Assembly (NCBI RefSeq): GCF_003259745.1
Contig: NZ_QLMC01000003.1
Coordinates: forward strand, 980,684 to 1,044,683
Source of the DNA: Larkinella arboricola
GTDB taxonomy: Bacteria > Bacteroidota > Bacteroidia > Cytophagales > Spirosomataceae
DNA length: 64,000 bases
Direction of reading: 5' to 3'
Notes under the pieces: model-generated
Told to the model about the DNA's origin: nothing
What the model saw: the letters and a program-made list of their open reading frames with translations, nothing else
Databases searched by the model: none
Part shown: in pieces, positions 42,271-49,973 of the stretch
How positions within the stretch are numbered: the stretch's first letter is position 1
How the letters are laid out: the number at the start of each line of letters is the position of its first letter
Translations under genes and position numbers: made by a program

Positions 42271-42283
42271 ATTCCACAGGGCT

Positions 42284-42317
42284 GAGAAGGCAGAGAACGG
42301 TTTTCTACTGCCTTCTC
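42284..42317 (+). other. Hairpin between the mhqO-like and mhqD-like genes
   Basis: GAGAAGGCAG (42284-42293) pairs with CTGCCTTCTC (42308-42317) and the loop can pair further (AGAA/TTCT). It could be an intercistronic processing or attenuation hairpin, or a weak terminator. Confidence 0.55.
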
Positions 42318-42341
42318 CCTTTGCCCACTGCCCAGAAAGCG

Positions 42342-43007
42342 ATGATACACGATCCGAACAATTTCATTACAGCCGGAAAACCGCTGGAAACTGCCGCAAA
42401 AGTCATGGTGATGGTGCATGGCCGGGGCGCTTCGGCGCAGGATATTTTGTCGTTGTCTAACCATATCGACGACCAGGAATTTGCTTTCATAGCCCCGCAG
42501 GCCAGCCAGAATTCGTGGTATCCGTATTCGTTTCTAAGCCCTTTTGAGCAAAACGAACCGCAGTTGTCCTCGGCTTTGCAGGTGCTGAGCAGCATCCGGG
42601 CACGGTTGCAATCCGATTACAATTTTAAACCCCCGCAGATTTACTGGCTCGGCTTTTCGCAGGGTGCCTGTCTGGCGCTGGAATACGTCGCCCGCAACGC
42701 CATGCCGTACGGAGGTGTTTTTGGCTTGAGTGGCGGTTTGATTGGCCCACCGGGTACACCCCGGCTTTACGAAGGGGAGCTGGAAGAAACGCCAATCTTT
42801 CTGGGTTGTAGCGACATGGACCCGCACATTCCGAAAGAGCGTGTCATTGAATCAGAAGGTGTGTTCCGGTCGATGGGAGCGGAGGTAAAAATGAAATTGT
42901 ATCCAAATTTTCCGCATTCGGTCAACGAAGATGAGCTAAAGATTGTTAATCAATTGATTGGCGGTTCGGCTAGCTCTGACGCACCTATTCGCGAATTGTA
43001 CACCTAA
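42342..43007 (+). CDS. Alpha/beta hydrolase of the carboxylesterase/phospholipase type (MhqD-like)
   Basis: 221 residues. VMVMVHGRGASAQDIL carries the oxyanion HGRG motif, IYWLGFSQGACLALEY the nucleophile Ser in GFSQG, and the acid and His are in FLGCSDMDPHIPKERV and LYPNFPHSVNEDEL. This is the short PF02230-type hydrolase. Its place behind an MhqO-like dioxygenase points to quinone or aromatic detoxification. The ATG at 42342 was chosen over an upstream TTG that lies past the intercistronic hairpin. Confidence 0.85.
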   Translation: MIHDPNNFITAGKPLETAAKVMVMVHGRGASAQDILSLSNHIDDQEFAFIAPQASQNSWYPYSFLSPFEQNEPQLSSALQVLSSIRARLQSDYNFKPPQIYWLGFSQGACLALEYVARNAMPYGGVFGLSGGLIGPPGTPRLYEGELEETPIFLGCSDMDPHIPKERVIESEGVFRSMGAEVKMKLYPNFPHSVNEDELKIVNQLIGGSASSDAPIRELYT

Positions 43008-43021
43008 AACGACCACACCTT

Positions 43022-43318
43022 ATGAGCCAGTTTATGGTAGAATTTGCTCTCCCGGCCGAAATAACCGAGGAGTTTACAGTACGAATACCGCTCCAGCGGC
43101 TGAAGGTGAATGAGTTGATGGAAAACGGAAAACTGATTACGTACGCGCTGTCGTTCGACCGCCAGAAATTGTGGTGTGTGGTCAAAGCGCAGACGGAGTT
43201 TGAAGTAATGGAAATCGTCTCCGAGTTTCCGCTCATTAATTTCATGGACCCGACCATTACGGAGTTGATGTTCAATAATATCGTTTCATTAAGAATGCCC
43301 CTGTTTTCGCTGAATTAA
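43022..43318 (+). CDS. Small muconolactone-isomerase-like protein
   Basis: 98 residues starting MSQFMVEFALPAEITEEFTVRI, with FEVMEIVSEFPLINFMDPTITEL near the end. This is the dimeric alpha/beta ferredoxin-like pattern of the muconolactone isomerase/YciI superfamily, small cytoplasmic proteins. Relatives with this exact ending occur in Bacteroidota without known function. It begins 14 bp after the mhqD-like gene in the same direction and probably belongs to that operon. Confidence 0.72.
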   Translation: MSQFMVEFALPAEITEEFTVRIPLQRLKVNELMENGKLITYALSFDRQKLWCVVKAQTEFEVMEIVSEFPLINFMDPTITELMFNNIVSLRMPLFSLN

Positions 43319-43319
43319 C

Positions 43320-43327
43320 TACTTTTG
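43320..43327 (+). promoter_or_regulatory. -7 box candidate TACTTTTG
   Basis: Exact TAnnTTTG match 24 bp before the barstar-like ATG at 43352, with no TTG at the usual -33 distance. Confidence 0.4.
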
Positions 43328-43351
43328 CCCGGTTATTTTTTCCATTTAATT

Positions 43352-43786
43352 ATGGCAAATTTTAGATTCGTTCAATCGGATTCAGCCCTGAAAGAATACG
43401 CTGATTTTAAAGTGGCCCGGATTGATGGGCAAAAAGCGCAGACGCTGCGACAGTTCTTCGATCAGATTTCCCGCGAACTTCGGTTCCCCGACTATTTTGA
43501 GTTTGATCTGGAGTCACTCGATGAAGCGTTAAACGATCTGGAATGGCTGCCTGCCGATAAAATTGCCCTGTATATCAGCAGAACCGATGTTTTTTTATCT
43601 CAGGAAAAAAGCGAAGCCCGGAAAGCCGAACTATTAAATGTTCTGGACGTAGCCGCCGAAGACTGGAAGTGGGTGGATGAGGAAGAAGGCGTTGCTCCAC
43701 GGGAATTTGTTATTTTATTTCAACCCAGTGATTCGTTGATAACTCTCCTGGATAAAGAAGGATTTGTCTACGATGATCTTGCTTAG
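43352..43786 (+). CDS. Barstar-family (RNase inhibitor-like) protein
   Basis: 144 residues. After the start, MANFRFVQSDSALKEYADFKVARIDGQKAQTLRQFFDQISRELRFPDYFEFDLESLDEALNDLEWL shows the barstar pattern, recognisable as VARIDG, the helix TLRQFFDQISRELRFPDYF, and LDEALNDLEWL. In B. amyloliquefaciens this protein inhibits the ribonuclease barnase. No barnase-like RNase or polymorphic toxin is encoded nearby, so it is an orphan immunity protein or a barstar-like regulator. The ATG at 43352 is preferred over an upstream TTG that would add nine residues not seen in the family. Confidence 0.82.
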   Translation: MANFRFVQSDSALKEYADFKVARIDGQKAQTLRQFFDQISRELRFPDYFEFDLESLDEALNDLEWLPADKIALYISRTDVFLSQEKSEARKAELLNVLDVAAEDWKWVDEEEGVAPREFVILFQPSDSLITLLDKEGFVYDDLA

Positions 43787-43832
43787 TTTTTGCAACAATA
43801 TCCGTTAACGCACGGTTAACCTGTTGCTTTTT

Positions 43833-43865
43833 GCCGCATGGAAACTAGCTCCCTGCGGCTTTTGG
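43833..43865 (+). terminator. Weak terminator after the barstar-like gene
   Basis: GCCGCA (43833-43838) with TGCGGC (43854-43859) plus two inner G-C pairs, followed by TTTT. It overlaps an in-frame ATG at 43838 of mfd, which is why the later ATG is preferred. Confidence 0.5.
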
Positions 43866-43879
43866 TATTTACTATTTCT

Positions 43880-46800
43880 ATGAAAGTAGCCGATTTAATT
43901 ACGTTATATACTGAAGATAGCTTCATCAAAATTATTGGTGAACAATTCCGCCGACCACATACCGCAGAATCCGCCCGTATTCAGTTAAAAGGCATTGTGG
44001 GCAGCCTCGACGCCGTACTGGCCGCGTCTGTTTACCGCATGCATCCATCCACGCTTCTGTTTGTTTTAACCGACCGGGAAGAAGCTTCTTATTTCTATAA
44101 TGATTTGCAAAATTTATTGGGCGAAGATGTCCTGTTTTTCCCCATGTCCTATAAAAAACCGTATCAATATGAAGAGGTAGAAAATGCCAATGTATTGATG
44201 CGGGCGGAAGTGCTGAACAGGCTCAATTCTGATGCTAAACAAAACGTCATTGTGGTGACGTATCCGGAAGCATTATCGGAAAAAGTTATTAACAAACGGT
44301 CGTTGCGGGCCAATACATTATCCGTTAAAGTCGGGGATAAAATTGACGCTAATTTCGTCAACGAACTGCTCAACAGCTACGATTTCGAGAAAACCGACTT
44401 TGTGTACGAAGCCGGGCAATTTTCGATTCGGGGCGGTATTATCGACGTTTTTTCGTTTGCCAGTGAGTTTCCGTACCGGATTGAGCTATTTGGGGATGAG
44501 ATCGAAAGCATCCGGTTGTTCAATCCGGAAAGCCAGCTATCCACCGATCCGGTCGAGCAGATCAGCATCATTCCAAATATCGAAAACAAGCTTATTCATG
44601 AGACGCGGGAGCCGTTTCTGGAGTTTTTCACCGATACAGCTACACTCTGGTTCAAGGATGTAGAACTGACGCTCGAAGTTATCGAGAAGAATTTTGAGAA
44701 AGCCGAGCAAAGTCTGGCGAGTCTGGTCGGCGGTAAAGGCGGTATTCAGATCGTTTCGGACCCAAACGTGCTTTTTGAAACCCGCCGGGGATTGTTAAAT
44801 CAGATTAAAGCCTTCCGGACCGTCGAGTTTGGCCGTCGGTTTTACTTTAAATCGGACAACCGGCTTACGTATTCTTCCAAAGTTCAGCCCTCATTTAATA
44901 AAGATTTCAAGCTCCTGGTCGATAACTTATCGGAGAATCAGTCGAAAGGCTACACAAACATTATTGCGGCCGAATCCTACAAACAACAGGAACGGCTTAA
45001 AACCATCTTCGATGAACTCGATCCGTTTCTGAAATACCAGCCGCTCAGTATCTCACTGAAAGAAGGCTTCATTGACGAGCAGACAAAAGTGGTTTGCTAC
45101 ACCGATCACCAGATTTTTGACCGCTACTACAAATACCGGGTCCGGGATAAATTCTCCAAATCGAAAGCCCTGACCCTGCGTGAGTTAAAAACGCTGCAAC
45201 CCGGCGACTTTGTAACCCACGTTGACCACGGTATTGGCCGGTTTGCGGGCCTGGAAAAAGTGGATGTGGGCGGTCGCGAGCAGGAGGCCATTCGGCTGAT
45301 TTACCGCGATAACGACATTCTGCTGGTCAGTATTCACAGCTTGCACAAGATTGCGAAATACACCGGCAAAGAAGGGACTCCGCCGGTGATGAGCAAACTC
45401 GGAACGCAGGAATGGGAACTGAAAAAGTCGCGGGTTAAAAAGCAGGTCAAGGACATTGCGAAGGAATTGATTTCGCTTTATGCTAAACGCCGTCAGGCCC
45501 CGGGTTTTGCGTTCTCGCAGGACAGTTTTCTCCAGGCCGAACTCGAATCGTCGTTTATTTACGAGGATACGCCCGATCAGGCCAAGGCGACGGCCGACGT
45601 GAAAGCCGACATGGAACAATCGCACCCGATGGACCGGCTAGTTTGCGGGGATGTGGGTTTTGGCAAAACCGAGGTGGCGGTTCGGGCGGCTTTTAAAGCC
45701 GTTACGGATAACAAGCAGGTGGCGGTTCTGGTCCCGACCACCATTCTGGCCATGCAGCATTACAATACGTTCCGGGAACGACTGGCCGACTTTCCGGTAA
45801 AAATAGAATACATCAATCGCTTCCGTACAACCGCTCAAATTAAAGAAACCCTGAAACGGGTGGCTTCGGGTGAAACCGGCATTCTGATCGGTACGCACCG
45901 GATTGTAAACAAAGACATCAAATTCAAGGATTTAGGCCTGCTTATCATCGACGAAGAGCAAAAGTTCGGGGTTAAAACAAAAGACCGGCTGAAGGAAATG
46001 CGGGTGGATGTGGATGTCTTGACGCTAACGGCCACGCCCATTCCGCGAACGCTGCACTTCTCGCTGATGGGTGCCCGCGATCTGTCGGTCATTGCAACGC
46101 CCCCGCCAAACCGGCAACCGGTCACGACTGAAGTTCATGCGTTCAGCGAAACCATTGTCCGCGATGCGGTTAGTTATGAAGTCCGCCGGGGTGGGCAGGC
46201 TTTTTTTGTACACAACCGCGTCAGCGATATTGAGTCGATTGCCAACCTGATTATGCGGCTGGTCCCCGACGCACGGGTGTCGGTCGCACACGGTCAGATG
46301 GAAGGTGAAAAGCTGGAACGGGTGATGACCAAGTTCATCGAAGGGGAGTCGGACGTGCTGGTTTCCACAAACATCATTGAATCGGGTCTGGACATTCCGA
46401 ACGCCAATACGATCATCATCAACCAGGCCCATATGTTTGGTTTGTCGGATCTGCACCAGATGCGCGGCCGGGTTGGGCGGTCGAATAAGAAAGCTTTTTG
46501 TTACCTGATGACGCCCCCGGTTTCGGTAATTACGTCCGACGCCCGGAAGCGGCTCCAGACGCTGGAAGATTTCTCGGAACTCGGAGAGGGTTTCAAGATC
46601 GCCATGCGTGACCTCGACATTCGGGGGGCGGGCAATCTGCTGGGTGCAGAACAGAGCGGTTTTGTGAATGACCTTGGCTTTGAAATGTACCACAAGATTC
46701 TGGACGAAGCGGTTCAGGAATTGAAAGAAACCGAGTTCAAAAACCTCTTCATGCCGAATGAAGACAGCCTGAAAACGCTGTTGCCGGACACGCTGATCGA

Positions 46801-47233
46801 AACGGATTTGCAGGTTCTGATCCCCGAAAAATACGTAGCCAACATCTCCGAGCGTTTGTCGTTATATAACCAGTTGGATAACATTCAGAATCAGAAAGAA
46901 CTGGAGAGTTTCGAGCGTTCGGTGATTGACCGCTTCGGACCGATGCCGGAAGAGGTCGGCAACCTCATCAAATTGGTCACAGTTCGCTGGAAAGCAGAAC
47001 GGTTACAGTTTGAAAAATTAACGCTAAAGAATAATATCATGAAGGGTACCTTCGTTTCTTCTGGGAACGATGATTTCTTCAACTCCGGGCAGTTTGGCAA
47101 AGTAATTGATTATGTCAAGAACAATTCAACAACCTGCTCATTAAAAGACTATAAAGGAAAGCTGATTTTCACGCAACGAGACGTAACTTCGGTCGATCAG
47201 ATGGACACTGTGTTGCGCCAGATGGTGGAGTGA
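43880..47233 (+). CDS. mfd: Transcription-repair coupling factor
   Basis: 1117 residues. Mfd removes stalled RNA polymerase and recruits UvrA. N-terminal UvrB-like domains include FLLTDREEASYFYNDL-type segments and FVYEAGQFSIRGGIIDVFSF. The RNA-polymerase-interacting CarD-like domain is at about 435-500 (GDFVTHVDHGIGRFAGLEKV). The translocase has Walker A GDVGFGKTEVAVRAAF, the DEEQ box LLIIDEEQKFGVK, TLTATPIPRTLHF, and the helicase C part ESGLDIPNANTIIINQAHMFGLSDLHQMRGRVGRS in its usual place. The C-terminal D7 domain is present. An upstream in-frame ATG at 43838 lies in a terminator-like hairpin, so the ATG at 43880 (MKVADLITLYTED) is taken. Confidence 0.94.
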   Translation: MKVADLITLYTEDSFIKIIGEQFRRPHTAESARIQLKGIVGSLDAVLAASVYRMHPSTLLFVLTDREEASYFYNDLQNLLGEDVLFFPMSYKKPYQYEEVENANVLMRAEVLNRLNSDAKQNVIVVTYPEALSEKVINKRSLRANTLSVKVGDKIDANFVNELLNSYDFEKTDFVYEAGQFSIRGGIIDVFSFASEFPYRIELFGDEIESIRLFNPESQLSTDPVEQISIIPNIENKLIHETREPFLEFFTDTATLWFKDVELTLEVIEKNFEKAEQSLASLVGGKGGIQIVSDPNVLFETRRGLLNQIKAFRTVEFGRRFYFKSDNRLTYSSKVQPSFNKDFKLLVDNLSENQSKGYTNIIAAESYKQQERLKTIFDELDPFLKYQPLSISLKEGFIDEQTKVVCYTDHQIFDRYYKYRVRDKFSKSKALTLRELKTLQPGDFVTHVDHGIGRFAGLEKVDVGGREQEAIRLIYRDNDILLVSIHSLHKIAKYTGKEGTPPVMSKLGTQEWELKKSRVKKQVKDIAKELISLYAKRRQAPGFAFSQDSFLQAELESSFIYEDTPDQAKATADVKADMEQSHPMDRLVCGDVGFGKTEVAVRAAFKAVTDNKQVAVLVPTTILAMQHYNTFRERLADFPVKIEYINRFRTTAQIKETLKRVASGETGILIGTHRIVNKDIKFKDLGLLIIDEEQKFGVKTKDRLKEMRVDVDVLTLTATPIPRTLHFSLMGARDLSVIATPPPNRQPVTTEVHAFSETIVRDAVSYEVRRGGQAFFVHNRVSDIESIANLIMRLVPDARVSVAHGQMEGEKLERVMTKFIEGESDVLVSTNIIESGLDIPNANTIIINQAHMFGLSDLHQMRGRVGRSNKKAFCYLMTPPVSVITSDARKRLQTLEDFSELGEGFKIAMRDLDIRGAGNLLGAEQSGFVNDLGFEMYHKILDEAVQELKETEFKNLFMPNEDSLKTLLPDTLIETDLQVLIPEKYVANISERLSLYNQLDNIQNQKELESFERSVIDRFGPMPEEVGNLIKLVTVRWKAERLQFEKLTLKNNIMKGTFVSSGNDDFFNSGQFGKVIDYVKNNSTTCSLKDYKGKLIFTQRDVTSVDQMDTVLRQMVE

Positions 47234-47289
47234 TCGTCGGAAATTACGCATTGACCGTTCGTTACCGTGAAAGTTTGCCGGACATACTG

Positions 47290-47297
47290 TAATTTTG
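47290..47297 (+). promoter_or_regulatory. -7 box candidate TAATTTTG before gldJ
   Basis: Exact TAnnTTTG match 26 bp before the gldJ ATG; no good -33 element. Confidence 0.4.
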
Positions 47298-47322
47298 AAC
47301 ATTTATTAGTTACCAAATCGCA

Positions 47323-48594
47323 ATGAATCGAACACAACCGTTACGTTCAATGGTCTACCTGCTGGCTTTTGCCGCGGTATTAGGTGCGTGTAAGTCCAAG
47401 CACCCGACCAGCGTGAAGCCGGGTAAGTTAAGTACAGCCACCGGTATTGATTACAACAAAGAGAATGGATTTCAGGTAGCTAAGTACAGAGGACAAACGG
47501 CGGGCCCCAACCTGGTGTTTATCGAAGGTGGACGTTTCACGATGGGCGCTTTGGAAGAAGATGTGATGAACTCGCGCGATAACCGCGAACGGACCGTCAG
47601 CATCCAGTCGTTCTACATGGACGAAACCGAGATTGCCAACATTCACTACCTCGAATATCTTGACGCAATTCAGCGCGATTCATCGGAAGAAGTTTATACC
47701 CGCGCACTGCCGGATACGAACGTCTGGAAAAATCCGCTTTCCTATAACGACCCTTACGTGACGCAGTATCTGCGTTTCCCCGGTTTCCGGTATTATCCGG
47801 TTGTGGGTGTATCGTGGGAACAGGCGGTAGACTACTCAACCTGGCGGACGGATGCCGTTAACGCAAACCTGGCGCAGAAAGGTAGCTCAACCGGCAAGAA
47901 AAAAGGCTTCTCGTTGAAGCGTAAGAAGAAAGAGGATGCCGCTCCGGCTGGTGAAGCGGAACAACCCGCAGTTGCTAAAAATTCGCAAACTACCCCAGCG
48001 ATGGAAAGTGGCAACATTCTGCCGAACTACCGTCTGCCGTCTGAAGCCGAATGGGAATACGCAGCGAAGGCTATGATCGGTACGCAGTACATTGACGAAA
48101 ACCAGTCGAACCAGCGGATTTATCCGTGGGATGGTTCTTCCATCCGGAACGCGAAAAAAGGCCGTAAACAAGGTCAGATGCTGGCTAACTTCAAACGAGG
48201 CCGTGGTGACTACGCCGGTATCGCCGGTAAATCAAACGATGCTGCCATCATTACGGCTGAGATTTATACGTATCCGCCCAATGACTTCGGTCTGTACAAT
48301 ATGGCCGGTAATGTGAACGAGTGGGTGTATGACGTATACCGTCCGCTTTCGTATCAGGACATGAATGACCTCAACCCGTTGCGTCGGGATGGTTATCTGG
48401 ACGAAGAGAAAAACTACGATACCAAAAACGGTAACTCCATTATCAACGATAAACTGCGCGTTTACAAAGGTGGTTCCTGGGCGGATGTAGCCTATTGGTT
48501 AGCCCCTGGTACCCGCCGGTTTATGGCGCAGGATTCGGCAACGGCTACGATTGGTTTCCGCTGTGCGATGATTGCCGGAGGACGGAACAAATAA
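47323..48594 (+). CDS. gldJ: Gliding motility / type IX secretion lipoprotein GldJ
   Basis: 423 residues. The lipobox AAVLGAC places the lipidated Cys23. TGIDYNKENGFQVAKYRGQ and GPNLVFIEGGRFTMGALEEDVM are characteristic of GldJ, followed by the formylglycine-generating-enzyme-like fold (SFYMDETEIANIHYLEYL, VVGVSWEQAVDYSTWRTD, YRLPSEAEWEYAAKA, YNMAGNVNEWVYD, KGGSWADVAYWL). Residues about 186-228 form a Lys-rich insert (KKKGFSLKRKKKED) between two fold elements. GldJ stabilises GldK and is required for gliding and type IX secretion in Flavobacterium. No other gld gene is adjacent. Confidence 0.87.
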   Translation: MNRTQPLRSMVYLLAFAAVLGACKSKHPTSVKPGKLSTATGIDYNKENGFQVAKYRGQTAGPNLVFIEGGRFTMGALEEDVMNSRDNRERTVSIQSFYMDETEIANIHYLEYLDAIQRDSSEEVYTRALPDTNVWKNPLSYNDPYVTQYLRFPGFRYYPVVGVSWEQAVDYSTWRTDAVNANLAQKGSSTGKKKGFSLKRKKKEDAAPAGEAEQPAVAKNSQTTPAMESGNILPNYRLPSEAEWEYAAKAMIGTQYIDENQSNQRIYPWDGSSIRNAKKGRKQGQMLANFKRGRGDYAGIAGKSNDAAIITAEIYTYPPNDFGLYNMAGNVNEWVYDVYRPLSYQDMNDLNPLRRDGYLDEEKNYDTKNGNSIINDKLRVYKGGSWADVAYWLAPGTRRFMAQDSATATIGFRCAMIAGGRNK

Positions 48595-48616
48595 GCTTCC
48601 GATTACAGGCATTTTG

Positions 48617-48643
48617 GCGGCCACTCGACTATCGGGTGGCCGC
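48617..48643. terminator. Terminator between gldJ and comF
   Basis: GCGGCCAC (48617-48624) pairs with GTGGCCGC (48636-48643) between the convergent genes; the right arm falls inside the last codons of comF. Confidence 0.6.
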
Positions 48644-49339
48644 TGCTGTTATAATCCCGACAGAACGGCTGTTTGCGGCCAGTAAAGTGGCGGTACAGGC
48701 TTCTAATGTAGCTCCCGTGGTTAGGACGTCATCAACCAGCAAAATGCGCTTATTTGCCACTAAATCGGGCTCGCCAACCTGGAAGACGTTACTCACGTTT
48801 TCCCAGCGTTCCATTCGGTCTTTACCGGTTTGACTGATGGTGTACTGGCTGCGCGTCAAAGCGCGATCGCTCCACGGTATTTCTAACACTTCCGAAAGGC
48901 CCCGGGCAATCCAGTCACTCTGGTTGTAACCGCGCTGGCGAAGCTTAGCAGGGTGGAGGGGTACGCTAACGATGAGGTCAATGTGCTCGTTCAACTGATT
49001 ATCCGTTTTTAACTGATAACCATACCAGCGGCCCAGCAGATGTCCAACCTCTTTATGCCCCCGGTATTTCAGGGCATGAATAAGCCGTTGGGTTTTGCCC
49101 CGCTTGGTGAAATACAGGTAAGCATATACAAACTCAACCGGCACTTTTCCCGCGAATTTGGTCAGCCCCGCCATTAGGGCGTCTCCCCGATGCTGGCCGG
49201 TTTCCGGGAGCTGAAGCCGACAGGCTGTGCAGATGAGTTCTTCGCCGTTTTGCAGGCTGTTCTGACACAACAAACACGGGTCTGGGTAAAACAGATTCAG
49301 GAAGTCTCCGAAGCCGCTGGCGATAAGTTTTCCGATCAT
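48629..49339 (-). CDS. ComF family phosphoribosyltransferase-like protein
   Basis: 236 residues. The N-terminal double zinc-ribbon is PCLLCQNSLQNGEELICTACR. A phosphoribosyltransferase-type fold follows, with SVPLHPAKLRQRGYNQSDWIARGL and the PRPP loop ILLVDDVLTTGATLEA. ComF proteins assist natural DNA uptake; in many species their phosphoribosyl chemistry is unproven. The ATG at 49339 gives the usual family start; the longer frame from 49441 adds a Lys/Arg-rich leader. Converges with gldJ. Confidence 0.87.
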   Translation of the reverse strand: MIGKLIASGFGDFLNLFYPDPCLLCQNSLQNGEELICTACRLQLPETGQHRGDALMAGLTKFAGKVPVEFVYAYLYFTKRGKTQRLIHALKYRGHKEVGHLLGRWYGYQLKTDNQLNEHIDLIVSVPLHPAKLRQRGYNQSDWIARGLSEVLEIPWSDRALTRSQYTISQTGKDRMERWENVSNVFQVGEPDLVANKRILLVDDVLTTGATLEACTATLLAANSRSVGIITAAATR

Positions 49340-49480
49340 TTTCAGGAACTTAGTTAACAGAAAATGTTTTAATGCAACGATGCCTGATGCGCTTACATCT
49401 TTCTTTCGCTTCTTGTGACGGATCAGGTTACAGAAAGTCATAAAATGAATTAAAAACCCGATAAGCTCTTATAGACATAT

Positions 49481-49867
49481 ATGATTACCCAGGAAATTGA
49501 ACAGGAGTGGGAACAGGTGCTGGATTATCTGGAAAAAGCCGTCGGCAAGCGCCCGGCTGACTTAAACAGCGTGCTATTTCTAATTGGTGTGCAGGAGTTA
49601 GGCCGTGGAACACAGACGTTTACGAAAGAACAAAAGCAGGATTTAATGCACATCGCCATTTGTAAAGTACTAAGTTACTCCGGCTATTATGAGTTGGTTG
49701 GCACAGATCAGGATGGCTGGCCGCACTGGCGTTTGGTACAGAAGGTGCCCCATATTGATTTACTCAGTCAGGAGAGTTTTCTGAAGGCGCACGTCATCCG
49801 GTATTTCAATGATTACCTTGATCCTTCTGAAAAAAGTGAAGCGGGTCCATCGGATAAAATTGTGTAA
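49481..49867 (+). CDS. Small cytoplasmic protein of unknown function
   Basis: 128 residues, acidic, no signal peptide. Segments such as RPADLNSVLFLIGVQELGRG, FTKEQKQDLMHIAICKVL and YYELVGTDQDGWPHWRLV look like a conserved Bacteroidota protein, but I do not recognise a named family. It lies directly upstream of the DUF4175 gene with a 106-bp gap. Confidence 0.65.
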   Translation: MITQEIEQEWEQVLDYLEKAVGKRPADLNSVLFLIGVQELGRGTQTFTKEQKQDLMHIAICKVLSYSGYYELVGTDQDGWPHWRLVQKVPHIDLLSQESFLKAHVIRYFNDYLDPSEKSEAGPSDKIV

Positions 49868-49973
49868 CGATCTTCTTCGTTATCAGAAGGAAGTTAGGGT
49901 CTAAATTCTTATCTTGAAGTAAGATTTAGAACCGTGATTATCAGAGCAGTGCCAACCCTTTAAGAACACACCC

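Noticed and set aside
43838..43879. Upstream ATG start for mfd (METSSLRLL)
   Set aside because: It lies in a terminator-like hairpin and the family starts near MKVADL at 43880.
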